Below, piece after piece: positions 29,905 through 39,100 of a stretch of DNA of 64,000 nt; position 1 is the first letter of the stretch; every line of letters starts with the position of its first letter. The notes under the pieces are model-generated. The model was given only the letters and a program-made list of their open reading frames with translations. It was not told where the DNA came from and did not search any database. The stretch is taken from the NCBI GenBank assembly GCA_963810305.1, contig CAWEMY010000001.1, forward strand, positions 1 through 64,000. The letters run 5' to 3'. Position numbers and translations under genes: made by a program. The DNA comes from JACDCA01 sp963810305 (GTDB taxonomy: Bacteria > Acidobacteriota > Vicinamibacteria > Vicinamibacterales > 2-12-FULL-66-21).

Positions 29905-31041
29905 GTGAGCAAGCGTGATTACTATGAAGTCCTTGGTGTGGCCAGGGACGCGAGCGAAGTACAGATCAAGAGCGCGTATCGCAAGCTCGCGCTGAAATTC
30001 CATCCCGATCGCAACCCCGGAGATCACAAGGCGGAGGAAGCCTTCAAGGAAGCGGCGCAGGCGTACGCCGTCCTGGCCGACTCGCAGAAGCGCGGCATGT
30101 ACGACCGCTTCGGCCACGCGGGCGTCGCCGGCGCGGGGGCGGGCCCAGGATTCGACCCCACGATCTTCGCGGACTTTTCGGACATCTTCTCCGGCCTCGG
30201 TGACATGTTCGGCTTCGGCGAGATCTTCGGCGGCGGCCGGCGGCGCCGCAGCGGGCCGCAGCGGGGTTCCGACCTCCGCTACGATCTCGAGATCTCGTTC
30301 GACGAGTCCGCGACAGGCACCGAAACAGCGATCGTCGTTCCGCGAGAAGAGACATGCGAGACGTGCAAGGGTTCGGGCGCCGCCGCCGGCACGTCGGCTG
30401 AAACGTGTTCGCAGTGCCGAGGCACCGGGCAGCTCCGGCAGCAGCACGGATTCCTCACGGTCGCACGCCCCTGCCCGAATTGCCGCGGTACCGGCAAGAC
30501 GATCGCGAAGCCGTGCGAATCATGCCGTGGCGCGGGACGCATTCAGCGCGAGCGCAAGCTGAGCGTGAAGATTCCGGCGGGTATTGCCACCGGCCAGCAG
30601 ATGCGCCTCACGGGTGAAGGCGAGCATGGCAGCGCCGGCGGCCCCCCCGGCGATCTCTACGTCGTCGTCCACGTCCAGGATCATGATTTCTTTCACCGCG
30701 AGGGGGATGACCTCTACTGCGAGCTGCCGATTCAGTTCCCGACACTGGCCCTTGGCGGCAGCGTCAAGGTGCCGACGCTCAACGGCCGCGAGGACCTGAC
30801 CATCCCCGCAGGCACTCAGCCTGGTGCGCGCTTCCGGGTAAGGGGCAAGGGCATGCCGAACGTGGGCGGGCGCGGTCACGGTGACCTCCATGTCATCGCG
30901 CGCGCCGCCGTGCCGAAGAAGCTGTCGAAGGAGCAGAAGCTGATCCTCGAACAGTTCCGGAAGACGCTCCCTGATGATGTGGAGATCACGGGCGAGGAGG
31001 ACAAGCCGTTCTTCGAGCGCGTGAAGGACATCTTCGGGTAG
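29905..31041 (+). CDS. dnaJ: Chaperone protein DnaJ
   Basis: A 378-residue type I Hsp40 that stimulates the ATPase of DnaK and hands it substrates. The J domain has KFHPDRNPG with the HPD triad (about 33-35). A Gly/Phe-rich region follows, then four zinc-binding CxxC motifs (CETCKGSG, CSQCRGTG, CPNCRGTG, CESCRGAG) and the C-terminal substrate domains. The GTG start is preceded by GGGCTGAGCGGC. It lies six bases after the grpE stop. All hallmark residues are present. Confidence 0.97.
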   Translation: MSKRDYYEVLGVARDASEVQIKSAYRKLALKFHPDRNPGDHKAEEAFKEAAQAYAVLADSQKRGMYDRFGHAGVAGAGAGPGFDPTIFADFSDIFSGLGDMFGFGEIFGGGRRRRSGPQRGSDLRYDLEISFDESATGTETAIVVPREETCETCKGSGAAAGTSAETCSQCRGTGQLRQQHGFLTVARPCPNCRGTGKTIAKPCESCRGAGRIQRERKLSVKIPAGIATGQQMRLTGEGEHGSAGGPPGDLYVVVHVQDHDFFHREGDDLYCELPIQFPTLALGGSVKVPTLNGREDLTIPAGTQPGARFRVRGKGMPNVGGRGHGDLHVIARAAVPKKLSKEQKLILEQFRKTLPDDVEITGEEDKPFFERVKDIFG

Positions 31042-31163
31042 GCGCGGGGCGCGGCGCGCGGATGCGCGGTGCGCGGGTGCGGGTCACCACAGAGACACGG
31101 AGACACAGAATGTTTTCTTGTTTTACAAAAAAGTTCTCTGTGTTCTCTGCTTCTCTGTGGTGA
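31042..31163. repeat. Composite G-rich array plus CCACAGAG hairpin
   Basis: From 31042 to about 31084 the sequence is a degenerate GCGCGGGG array. At 31085-31163 an inverted-arm element follows: CACCACAGAGACACGGAG, a core containing TCTTGTTTTACAA, then TTCTCTGTGTTCTCTGC and TTCTCTGTGGTG. Its reverse complement aligns closely with the element at 38859, including the core and the adjoining C-rich array. Confidence 0.85.
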
Positions 31164-32092
31164 TCAACGTCTCTCCGGCTCTGATCCTGCGGTTGAACGA
31201 TCTCCCGGCCGCCGAGCCGCGATCGTCTTGTCGCACTGCTCGCCGACCATCAGCTCGTTGCGATCCACGAAGACGACCTCACCGCTCCACAGGTGTGGAC
31301 GGCGCATTTCGCCACGCACGGAGGCACGCGACAGAGCGGCTCTCGCTCTTCAGACCTCGCCCGATTTTCAGCAACTGGAAATCAGCACGGTCGAAGTCGA
31401 AGACGACGATTGGGCGCGACGGACGCAAGCGGACCTGCCAGCTATTCGAATCGGCCGAGTAATCGTCGCTCCGCCGTGGGATCTGCCGGACGGGATGCGG
31501 AACGCGGAACGCGGAATGCGCCAACCCGATGCGCTCCGTGACCTCCGATGCGCATCCCGCAACCCGCATTCCGCATCCCGTCCTCGTCATCATCGAACCC
31601 TCGAGAGGATTCGGCACCGGCCATCATCAATCCACGCGTCTCTGCATCGCGCTTCTGCAGAACCGAAACCTGGCGGGTCAGACAATGATCGACGTAGGTA
31701 CCGGGTCGGGCGTGCTGGCGATTACGGCGGCGAAGCTCGGAGCGGCCTACGTTGCCGCGATCGACGTCGATCCGGATGCGGTGGAAAATGCGCGAGAAAA
31801 CATCGCGACCAACGCCGTTGCCGAGGTGGTGGACGCGCACGTGGAGGACTTCACGACCGCCAGCCGCTTGCCTGCCGATGTCGTGACCGCGAATCTGACC
31901 GGCACGCTGCTGGCGCGTCATGCCGTGGAGCTGGGTCGCCTCGTCCGCCCGACCGGGACGCTCATCGTCTCTGGATTGAATGTTGACGAGCGCCAGATGG
32001 TCGAAGAGGCGTTCGCCTCGGCCTTCGAAATCGGGGAGTCCGCAGAGGAGGACGATTGGTGGGCTTTTGTGCTGTCGCGCGCTAACTCCTAA
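31160..32092 (+). pseudogene. prmA: Ribosomal protein L11 methyltransferase PrmA, broken
   Basis: Four frames must be joined. SPALILRLNDLPAAE starts the protein; a +1 near 31217 leads to RDRLVALLADHQLVAIHEDD. A +1 near 31316 leads to EARDRAALALQTSPDFQQLE and DDDWARRTQADLPAIRIGRVIVAPPWDLP. A palindromic insertion at 31491-31581 then shifts to IIEPSRGFGTGHHQSTRLCI, the SAM motif IDVGTGSGVLAITAAKLGA, and the catalytic region TANLTGTLLARHA. PrmA trimethylates L11 and is dispensable in Escherichia coli, so real loss is plausible. The start codon would come from the edge of the CCACAGAG element. Confidence 0.85.
31491..31581. repeat. Palindromic GCATTCCGCATCCCG element inside prmA
   Basis: The left arm GGGATGCGGAACGCGGAACG plus CGGAATGCG faces the right arm CGCATCCCGCAACCCGC plus ATTCCGCATCCCG. 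It interrupts prmA between PPWDLP and the IIEPSRGFGTGHH motif. The C-rich arm matches the array at 34007-34070. Confidence 0.85.
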
Positions 32093-32155
32093 CCTCTAAC
32101 TCCTAACTCCTAAACTGATCCTAACTGATCACTGACTCACTGATTACTGATTACT
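32082..32155. repeat. CTAACTCCTAAC / CTGATTACTGATTA tract
   Basis: Degenerate CTAACTCCTAA units pass into CTGATCCTAACTGATCACTG and ACTCACTGATTACTGATTAC. The tract spans the gap between convergent prmA and rsmE and contains the stop codons of both. Confidence 0.8.
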
Positions 32156-32896
32156 CCCGCGCCCAGAGCGTGTTCAACGCGGAGAGGGCGGCCACCGGCA
32201 TGGATTCGGCGCGGATAGTCAGCGGCCCAAGCGACACCGCCATCGCCCCAGCGGCGAGCGCCTGAGCAAGTTCCCTGGGGGACCAGCCTCCTTCCGGCCC
32301 GATCAGCACCGCGGCGCGGGCGGGGACGTCGTGGTCCAGCAACTGCTTCAGCGGCGCGGATGCGCACTCTGATGACGGTTCGACGAAGATCAGGATGATG
32401 CCCGCGGAGGGGGCGGTGATCCACTCATCGAAGCTGCGCGGCGGGTGGATTGCGGGCAGCGTGCAGCGGCGGGACTGCTTCACCGACGCCAGCGCCACGC
32501 GGTTCCAGCGCTCCAGAATCCCCGGACGCTTCACCGCTGATGCCTTCACGTCCCCGTGCGCGGTGAGCACCGGCTCGATTGACTCGGCACCCATCATCGT
32601 CGCGTCGCGTATCGCATCGTCCATGCTTCCGCCTTTGAGGATCGCCTGGACGAGCGGCGATCTGGACCGGCGGCGCCGGCGCGACGGGAAGTGCGTCCGA
32701 CAGGCGGAGTACGGCCGTCTCGCGGACTGCCGTTTCAACGACGGCCCTGAACTCGGCGCCACGGCCGTTGAAGACGGCGACCTCATCACCTGCTCCGAGT
32801 CGAAGCACGCGTGACAGGTGACGCGCTTCGTCGGCGCGGAAGCGTGACGACACTGCGATCACCGTCGAGGTCGGGCGCGTAGAACCGCGGCAGCAT
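32151..32896 (-). CDS. rsmE: 16S rRNA m3U1498 methyltransferase RsmE, two frameshifts
   Basis: A SPOUT methyltransferase that modifies U1498 of 16S rRNA. The normal N terminus MLPRFYAPDLDGDRSVVTLP begins at ATG 32896. One extra base near 32838 leads to ADEARHLSRVLRLGAGDEVAVFNGRG (PUA-like domain). One extra base near 32655 leads to LVQAILKGGSMDDAIRDATMMG and the knot region AAVLIGPEGGWSPRE. Skipping both bases gives a normal-length protein of about 247 residues. Both shifts are +1, like those in neighbouring genes. Confidence 0.87.
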
Positions 32897-32975
32897 CGGA
32901 TCATTATCGATCGTCGGCGCTATACTGCTGCAATCTTGCTCATTCACGACGGCGTTCATCGCTCAACGTCCAGCA

Positions 32976-33964
32976 TTGCTGTTTAAAGGTCAGAATCTCG
33001 GAAAGTACAAGATCATTTCGCCGCTCGGCAGCGGCGGCTTCGGCACCGTGTATCTCGCCCAGGACACGTGGATCGACAAGAAAGTCGCGATCAAGGTTCC
33101 GCACCGCCAGGGCATGGACTTCGGCGATCTGCTGCGCGAACCGCGCCTGCTGGCCAGCGTCAGCCATCCGAACATCGTCTCGATCACGACCGCCGAGAAG
33201 CAGGACAACGTCTTTTTCATCGTGATGGAGTACGTGCAGGGTGAGACGCTCGAAAACCTGATCGCCGCCAGCGGCGCGCTCGAAGTCAACCGCGCGCTGG
33301 ACTTCACCTGCCAGATCTGCAACGCCGTGGACCACGCACACCGGCAGGGAGTGATTCATCGCGATCTCCGTCCGGCCAACGTGCTGGTGACCGAGAACGA
33401 CATGCTCAAGGTCGCCGACTTTGGCACGTCGCGCTTTCTCGAGATCGCGGCGCACGGCACTACGGTCATCGGCAGCCCTCCCTACATGGCGCCCGAACAG
33501 TTCCAGGGGAAGGCGGTGTTCGCGTCGGACATCTACTCGCTCGGCGTCACGATGTACCAGATGCTGACCGGGATGCTGCCCTACGACACGCCGGCGCCCG
33601 CGGACCTCGACAAGCTGATGTCGGGCGAGCTGGTGTCCCCGCCCCGTTTGAAAAATCCCGCGATTCCAAAGGCGATCAGCGACATCGTCATGCACGCGAT
33701 GGCGCCGGAGATCAGCGCCAGGTATCAAAAGGCGGCCGAGCTGCTGGACGATGTGCTGACGGCCAAGACCGGAACGCTGCGCCGGACGCCGTCGCCACGG
33801 TCGGAGGCGACGGGCGAGCTCGAAGTCGTCGCGCGAGGAACCGCACGGCATCCAGAGCCGCGTCCGCGCCGCGGGAAGTGCCCGCGCCACGGTTCTGCTG
33901 GCAGTGCCACAAGCCGCTCCACGCGCGCTCCGACAACTGCCCCTTCTGCGGCGAGAAACAGTAA
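32976..33964 (+). CDS. Ser/Thr kinase with C-terminal zinc ribbon, two frameshifts
   Basis: The kinase domain occupies residues about 10-260 and is catalytically complete: GSGGFGTVYLAQD, VAIKVPH (Lys), HRDLRPANVLV, ADFGTSRF, PPYMAPEQFQGK and SDIYSLGVTMYQMLTG. After +1 changes near 33825 and 33867 the true C terminus appears: EEPHGIQSRVR, then a zinc ribbon CWQC...CPFCGEKQ and a TAA at 33962. Without those corrections the frame runs into ilvE and mimics a kinase-aminotransferase fusion. The TTG at 32976 is the probable start (encoding MLFKGQNLGKYKI). The substrate is unknown. Confidence 0.83.
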
Positions 33965-33986
33965 CCGCCGCCCGGCGACCGGAGAT

Positions 33987-34070
33987 CACCACAGAGAACA
34001 CAGCGCTTCCGCGTTCTGCGTTCCGCATTCCGCACCCCGCATCCCGCATCCCGCATCCCCGCATCCCGGC
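33987..34070. repeat. CCACAGAG half-arm fused to GCATCCCGC array
   Basis: CACCACAGAGAACACAGCG runs directly into TTCTGCGTTCCGCATTCCG, then repeated CATCCCG units. This is the left arm of the composite element seen at 38859 without its core, joined to the C-rich array, in the same polarity. Confidence 0.78.
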
Positions 34071-34121
34071 CCGGAATTGGACTGGCTCGGCCCGGAAGCG
34101 CGTGCTAGAATCCCCCCCAAT

Positions 34122-35096
34122 ATGGCTTTTTCCGGCACCGGCAAGATCTGGATGAACGGGTCGTTCGTGGACTGGAACGACGCGAAGATTCACATCGCGT
34201 CGCACGTGGTCCACTACGGGAGCGGCGTGTTCGAAGGAGCGCGGTGCTACGAGACGCCGCGCGGTTCAGCGTGCTTCAGGCTGGATGCGCACATGCGCCG
34301 GCTCTACGATTCCGCGCGGATCTATCGAATGGACCCGAGCGTCGATCAGGCGACGTTGACCGAAGCCGTGCTGGCGACGATCCGCGCCAACGAGCACCGG
34401 GCCTGCTATATCCGTCCGCTGATCTACCGCGGATACAACGCGCTCGGCGTCAATCCGTTCCCGTGTCCGGTCGAGATCGCCATTCTCACCTGGGAATGGG
34501 GCGCCTATCTCGGACAGGACGCCCTCGAGCGGGGCGTCGACGTGCGCATCGCGTCGTGGGCGCGCGCCGCACCGAACACCTTCCCGACGCTCGCCAAGAC
34601 GTCCGCGAATTATGCCAACTCGCAGCTGATCAAGATGGAAGCGATCACCGAGGGCTACAGCGAAGGCATCGCCCTCGACACGTTCGGCTACCTCAGCGAA
34701 GGCAGCGGCCAGAACCTCTTCATCGTCCGCGACGACATGATCTACACGCCGCCGCTGACCGCATCGATCCTGCCGGGGATCACGCGCAACAGCGTGATCA
34801 GCATCGCGAAGGACCTCGGATTCAAAGTGCGCGAAGAGATGCTCCCGCGCGAACTGCTCTACATCTGCGACGAAGCGTTCTTTGCGGGTACTGCCGTCGA
34901 AATCACGCCGATCCGCTCGGTCGACAAGATTCAGGTCGGGCGAGGCGCGCGCGGCCCGATCACTACGGCTATCCAGCAGCAGTTCTTCGACATCATCAAC
35001 GGCAAGGCGCCGGACCGCCACGACTGGCTGTCGTTTGTGTATCCGGGTCAACCGCTCGCCGCCGTGGGTGGCGCTCCGCGAGTCGCGAGTCGGTAA
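34122..35096 (+). CDS. ilvE: Branched-chain amino acid aminotransferase
   Basis: A 324-residue class IV PLP aminotransferase that interconverts branched-chain amino acids and their keto acids. GKIWMNGSFVDWNDAKIHIASHVVHYGSGVFEGARCY is the canonical N terminus. The PLP lysine lies in FPTLAKTSANYANSQLIK (about 157-174), and EGSGQNLFIVRDDMIYTPP with FFAGTAVEITPIRSVD complete the cofactor pocket. The ATG at 34122 gives the normal length. The last few residues (PRVASR) come from the CGAGTCGCGAGTCGG tract at the 3-prime end. Confidence 0.94.
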   Translation: MAFSGTGKIWMNGSFVDWNDAKIHIASHVVHYGSGVFEGARCYETPRGSACFRLDAHMRRLYDSARIYRMDPSVDQATLTEAVLATIRANEHRACYIRPLIYRGYNALGVNPFPCPVEIAILTWEWGAYLGQDALERGVDVRIASWARAAPNTFPTLAKTSANYANSQLIKMEAITEGYSEGIALDTFGYLSEGSGQNLFIVRDDMIYTPPLTASILPGITRNSVISIAKDLGFKVREEMLPRELLYICDEAFFAGTAVEITPIRSVDKIQVGRGARGPITTAIQQQFFDIINGKAPDRHDWLSFVYPGQPLAAVGGAPRVASR

Positions 35097-35130
35097 TCGC
35101 GGGTCGTAAGGCGCGGGTCGCGGGTCGTGG
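35080..35130. repeat. CGCGGGTCG quasi-tandem tract
   Basis: Degenerate GCGAGTCGCGAGTCGGTAAT, then CGCGGGTCGTAAGGCGCGGG and TCGCGGGTCG units, cover the end of ilvE and the gap to recX. Confidence 0.65.
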
Positions 35131-35224
35131 CAGGCTTCCGCCTTCGCGCGAGCGCTTCGCGAGACTCGCCTAGCCTGACGACTGTCAGGCCTGCTCCGTT
35201 GTGAACGGCCGGTCTACCGCTCAA

Positions 35225-35680
35225 ATGTCCGCCTATACCGTTGCGCTCGGCTGGCTCGCGCGGCGGGAGCTTTCCGCGTCTCAGGTTCGTTCACGCCTGC
35301 TCGACCGCGATCACACTCCCGAAGAAACCGACGCGGCGGTCGCGAAGCTTCTGGCAACCGGAGCGCTCGACGACCGGCGGGTCGCGCGTGCCTACGCGCG
35401 GACGGCACTGTCGATAAAAGGACGCGGACGCCTGCGCGTCGCCCGCGAGCTTCAGACAATGGGCATCGCGCGCGAGGTCGCCGCCGAGGCAATCGCCGAA
35501 GTCTTCGCCGATGTCGACGAAAGCGCACTCGTCAACAAGGCCATCGCGAAGAAGCTCCGCGGCAGGAAAGTAGCAAGCGTCCAGGACCGCGCGCGACTCT
35601 ATCGCTTCCTGCTCCGCCAGGGATTCCCGTCCGCAGCGATCTCCGCTGCACTGCGCAAATCCGCCGACCGCGGCGGATGA
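35225..35680 (+). CDS. recX: Regulatory protein RecX
   Basis: A 151-residue three-helix-repeat protein that modulates RecA filaments. The three RecX repeats are visible: ALGWLARRELSASQVRSRLLDRDHTPEETDAAVAKL, then DDRRVARAYARTALSIKGRGRLRVARELQTMGI, then NKAIAKKLRGR...YRFLLRQGFPSAAISAAL. The ATG at 35225 was preferred over an upstream start. recA is not in the window; alaS follows after a 482-bp gap, which fits the common recA-recX-alaS order. Confidence 0.9.
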   Translation: MSAYTVALGWLARRELSASQVRSRLLDRDHTPEETDAAVAKLLATGALDDRRVARAYARTALSIKGRGRLRVARELQTMGIAREVAAEAIAEVFADVDESALVNKAIAKKLRGRKVASVQDRARLYRFLLRQGFPSAAISAALRKSADRGG

Positions 35681-35698
35681 CTTCGACTGATTCGAGTC

Positions 35699-35958
35699 AG
35701 CGCCGGCGGGGGCACATCAGGTCCTCGGCGCCTCGGCCTACGCGCGGAAAAACACGCTTCCGGTGCGTGCCTTACGATGGCGGCTCCGGCTCGGGTTCTC
35801 CGGAAGCCGGTAAGGGATCAGTTGGGCGTACGGCTATTCCTCGCGTCAGTGGCGAAACCGCGCCTCCGCCGATCGGACCACCTGCAGCGCGTTTTTCGGA
35901 ACTGACGTAGCGCGCTGGCCGTATTGCGCCGTGGACCTGATGTGCCCCCGCCGGCGCT
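35699..35958. mobile_element. Candidate MITE: 260 bp with perfect 26-bp inverted ends
   Basis: Bases 35699-35724 (beginning AGCGCCGGCGGGGGCACATC) are the exact reverse complement of 35933-35958. The similarity continues inward with gaps (CGGCGC, then GGAAAAACACGC against GAAAAACGCGC). CGAGTC occurs just outside both ends. No transposase is encoded, so this would be a non-autonomous element, or alternatively a large structured RNA or terminator. Confidence 0.6.
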
Positions 35959-35981
35959 CGGTTACGCGAGTCGAACTGGCG

Positions 35982-36137
35982 GGATTGGCAGGCGGGCTCG
36001 CGGGTGGCGCACGGCGGGCGCCCGCTTTTTGTGAAGCGCGCGTACCCGAAGCCACGCCGCGAGCGCGCTTCAAAAAAGTGGGCTGCCGGGCGACGGGCCC
36101 CGCGTGGGTGCCCGCATCCAATCCCGCGAGCCCTTGC
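35982..36137. repeat. Second inverted-repeat structure before alaS
   Basis: The outer arms are GGCAGGCGGGCTCGCGGG (35987-36004) and, near 36110-36137, the complement of GGCAAGGGCTCGCGGG. The inner arms are GCGCCCGCTTTTTGTGAAGC (from 36018) and GCGCGCTTCAAAAAAGTGGG (from 36062). The long hairpin abuts the candidate MITE. Confidence 0.7.
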
Positions 36138-36162
36138 CGAAAGGTAAAGATAGAATCTGATC

Positions 36163-39100
36163 ATGCGCTCACGCGAGATTCGCGCGACTTTTCTCGAGTA
36201 CTTCCGAAACAACGGCCACACCGTCGTCCCGAGCTCCTCGCTCGTGCCGCACGACGATCCGACGCTGCTGTTCACCAACGCCGGCATGAACCAGTTCAAG
36301 GACGTGTTTCTCGGGAAGGAAAAGCGCCCCTACACGCGGGCGGCTACGTCGCAGAAGTGCATGCGCGTCAGTGGCAAGCACAACGATCTCGATAACGTCG
36401 GCCCCTCGAACAGTCACCACACGTTCTTCGAGATGCTCGGCAACTTTTCCTTCGGGGACTACTTCAAGCGCGAGGCGATCCCCTTCGCCTGGACGCTGCT
36501 CGTCGACGTCTGGAAGCTGCCGGCGGAACGCCTCGTGCCCACCATCTTCAAGGGCGAAGGAGGGATTTCCCGGGACGACGAAGCCTACGATGCATGGAAG
36601 GCGCTGGTGCCCGCGGAGCGGATCGGCGAGCTGGGCGCGGCCGACAACTTCTGGGCGATGGGGGAAACGGGGCCGTGCGGACGATGCTCGGAGATCTATT
36701 ACTTTCGTGGGAACGAGTTGCCCTGCAGCGAGCCCGTCTGCCGCGGCATCGAGTGCAGCTGCGACCGATACGTCGAGATCTGGAACAACGTGTTCATGGA
36801 GTTCGACCGGCAGCCGGACGGGACCTTGAACCCGCTTCCGGCACCGTCGATCGACACCGGGATGGGGCTCGATCGCGTGACCTCGGTCATCCAGGGAAAA
36901 CTCTCGAACTACGACACCGATCTGTTCGTCCCGATTCTGGAGGCCATCGCGCGCCGGGCGGGTCGCCAGTATTCGGGTTCGGCGACCGACGCGAACGACA
37001 TCTCCATGCGCGTCGTCGCCGATCACCTCCGCGCGATGACGTTTCTGATCTCCGACGGAGCCGTGCCGTCGAACGAATGGCGTGGCTACGTTCTGCGCAA
37101 GATCATGCGCCGGGCGATGCGCCACGGCAAGAAGCTCGGGTTCTCGCAGCCCGTCCTCCACGAACTCGTCGACGTCGTCGTTGACGAGATGGGGGACGCC
37201 TATCCGGATCTGCGCAGCAATCGCGATTCGATCGTGCGCGTCGTCCGCAGCGAAGAAGAGAGATTCGACGCCGTGCTCACCGCCGGTCTGCCCCGGCTCG
37301 AAGAGGTCCTGGATCGGGCGGCGGCCGGCAACAGGGTCGTGCCGGGTGACGACGCGTTCCGTTTGTACGATTCACTCGGTGTGCCGTATGACTTCATGGA
37401 CGATCTTGCGGGCCAGCGCGGCCTGGCGATCGATCGGGAAGGCTACGAGCGCGCGATGCAGGGCCAGCGCGACAAGGCCCGTGCGGGCAGCTCGTTCAAG
37501 GGGGCGGACAAAGACCTGCAGTTCGTCCTCACGCCGGAGCTGGAACAGACCCTGAGCTCCGCCGGCGACCAGTTCGAGGGATATGAGTCCACGTGCGTCA
37601 GCGGAGTGCCGATCCTCGCGCTTTTTGACGAACACGGCGAGCCGGTCGCCGATCTGGCTGCCGGTACGCGAGGCTACGCCGCCATCGCGAAGACTCCCTT
37701 CTATGTCGAAGCCGGCGGGCAGGTCTCGGATACCGGACGGCTCATCGGTGCCACCTCCGAAGCCACGGTCGAACGCATGGTGAAACAGAGCAACAGGCCT
37801 CGTTTGCACCAGGTTCGAGTCGACAAGGGCGCGCTCCGCACCGGAGAGATCGTCACGGCGGAAGTGGCCGATGCCACCCGCGATTCGACACGACGCAACC
37901 ACACAGCGACCCACCTGCTCCACTCGGCGCTGCGGACCGTTCTTGGCCCGCACGTCAAACAGGCGGGATCGCTCGTCGCACCCGACCGGCTGCGGTTCGA
38001 CTTCGTGCACTTCTCCGCGGTGACGCGCGAGCAACTGGACGAGGTCGAGCGTATCGTCAACGCACAGATCGTACGGAATACGGCGGTGGCGACCGAGGTC
38101 CGCTCAACCGAAGAGGCGATGGCCGCCGGCGCGATGGCGCTCTTCGGCGAGAAGTACGGCGACCGCGTCCGCGTCGTCAGCATTCCCGGCTTCAGCCTGG
38201 AGCTGTGCGGCGGCACGCACGTTCGGGCCACCGGCGACATCGGCGCGTTCGTGATCACCGAGGAGAGCGGTGTTGCCGCCGGCGTCCGCCGGATCGAAGC
38301 ACTGACAGGGACCGGAGCCGTCGAGTGGCTGCAGCGGCAACGGGACGCCCTCGGCCGAGTTGTCGGCGCGCTGGGCACGACAGCGGCCCAGGCTCCCGAA
38401 ATCGCGCAAAGGCTCCAGACTGACGTCAAGCGCCTGTCTCGTGAAGTCGAGCAGCTGAAGATGAAGGTGGCGCTCGGCGGCGGGTCGCAGGACGCGGCAG
38501 GCGGCGACGCTCCGCAATCGATCGAAGGCGTGAAGCTGGTGACGAGAAGAGTCGCCGGCCTCGAAAAGAACGCACTGCGCGGGATGTCCGACACCCTGCG
38601 CGACCGTCTCGTCAGCGGCGTCGTCGTGATCGCATCTGAGAACGACGGCCGCGTCAATCTGATCGTGGCGGTCTCGAAGGATCTCACGGCGCGGGTGAAG
38701 GCCGGTGCTCTCGTCAAAGAGCTGGCGCCAATCGTCGGCGGCAGCGGCGGCGGACGACCCGACTTCGCCGAGGCAGGCGGAAAAGACCCGTCGAAGATCG
38801 ACGCGCTCCTCGCCGCCGCGCCGGATGTGCTCCGAAAGCTAATGCCACCGCAGGGGGATAACCACAGAGGAACAGAGCACACAGAGAACTCTTTTGTAAA
38901 ACAAGAGAACCAACATCAATGTCTCTGCCTTTACGTTAATGACTCTGTGTCTCTGTGTTACGCCTCGCGCACGCGCCTCGCGCACCGCCCGCGCCCCGCA
39001 TCCCGCGCAACTACGTCCGTCTGTGATATATCTGTTACGGATGCAGAGCGCCCAACCCGCCGTCGCCGATTTCCTGCCGCTCACCCCGGCGATTCACCAC

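Larger units (their letters stand above)
35681..36162. other. Gene-free region with nested inverted repeats
   Basis: No credible gene is seen in these 482 bp. The stretch is almost filled by two adjacent inverted-repeat structures (35699-35958 and 35982-36137), listed separately. A possible ribosome site (AAAGG) lies near 36139, 24 bp before the alaS ATG. Confidence 0.8.

Noticed and set aside
32976..35096. Apparent kinase-branched-chain aminotransferase fusion of 706 residues
   Set aside because: Shifting by one base twice gives the real kinase end, a CxxC...CxxC zinc ribbon and a TAA at 33962. ilvE has its own conserved start at 34122, after a repeat tract. The fusion arises only because no stop lies in the wrong frame.
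35681..35720. Possible tRNA T-arm (CTGATTCGAGTCAG)
   Set aside because: No matching acceptor, D or anticodon arms are found around it, and it lies at the edge of an inverted-repeat element.
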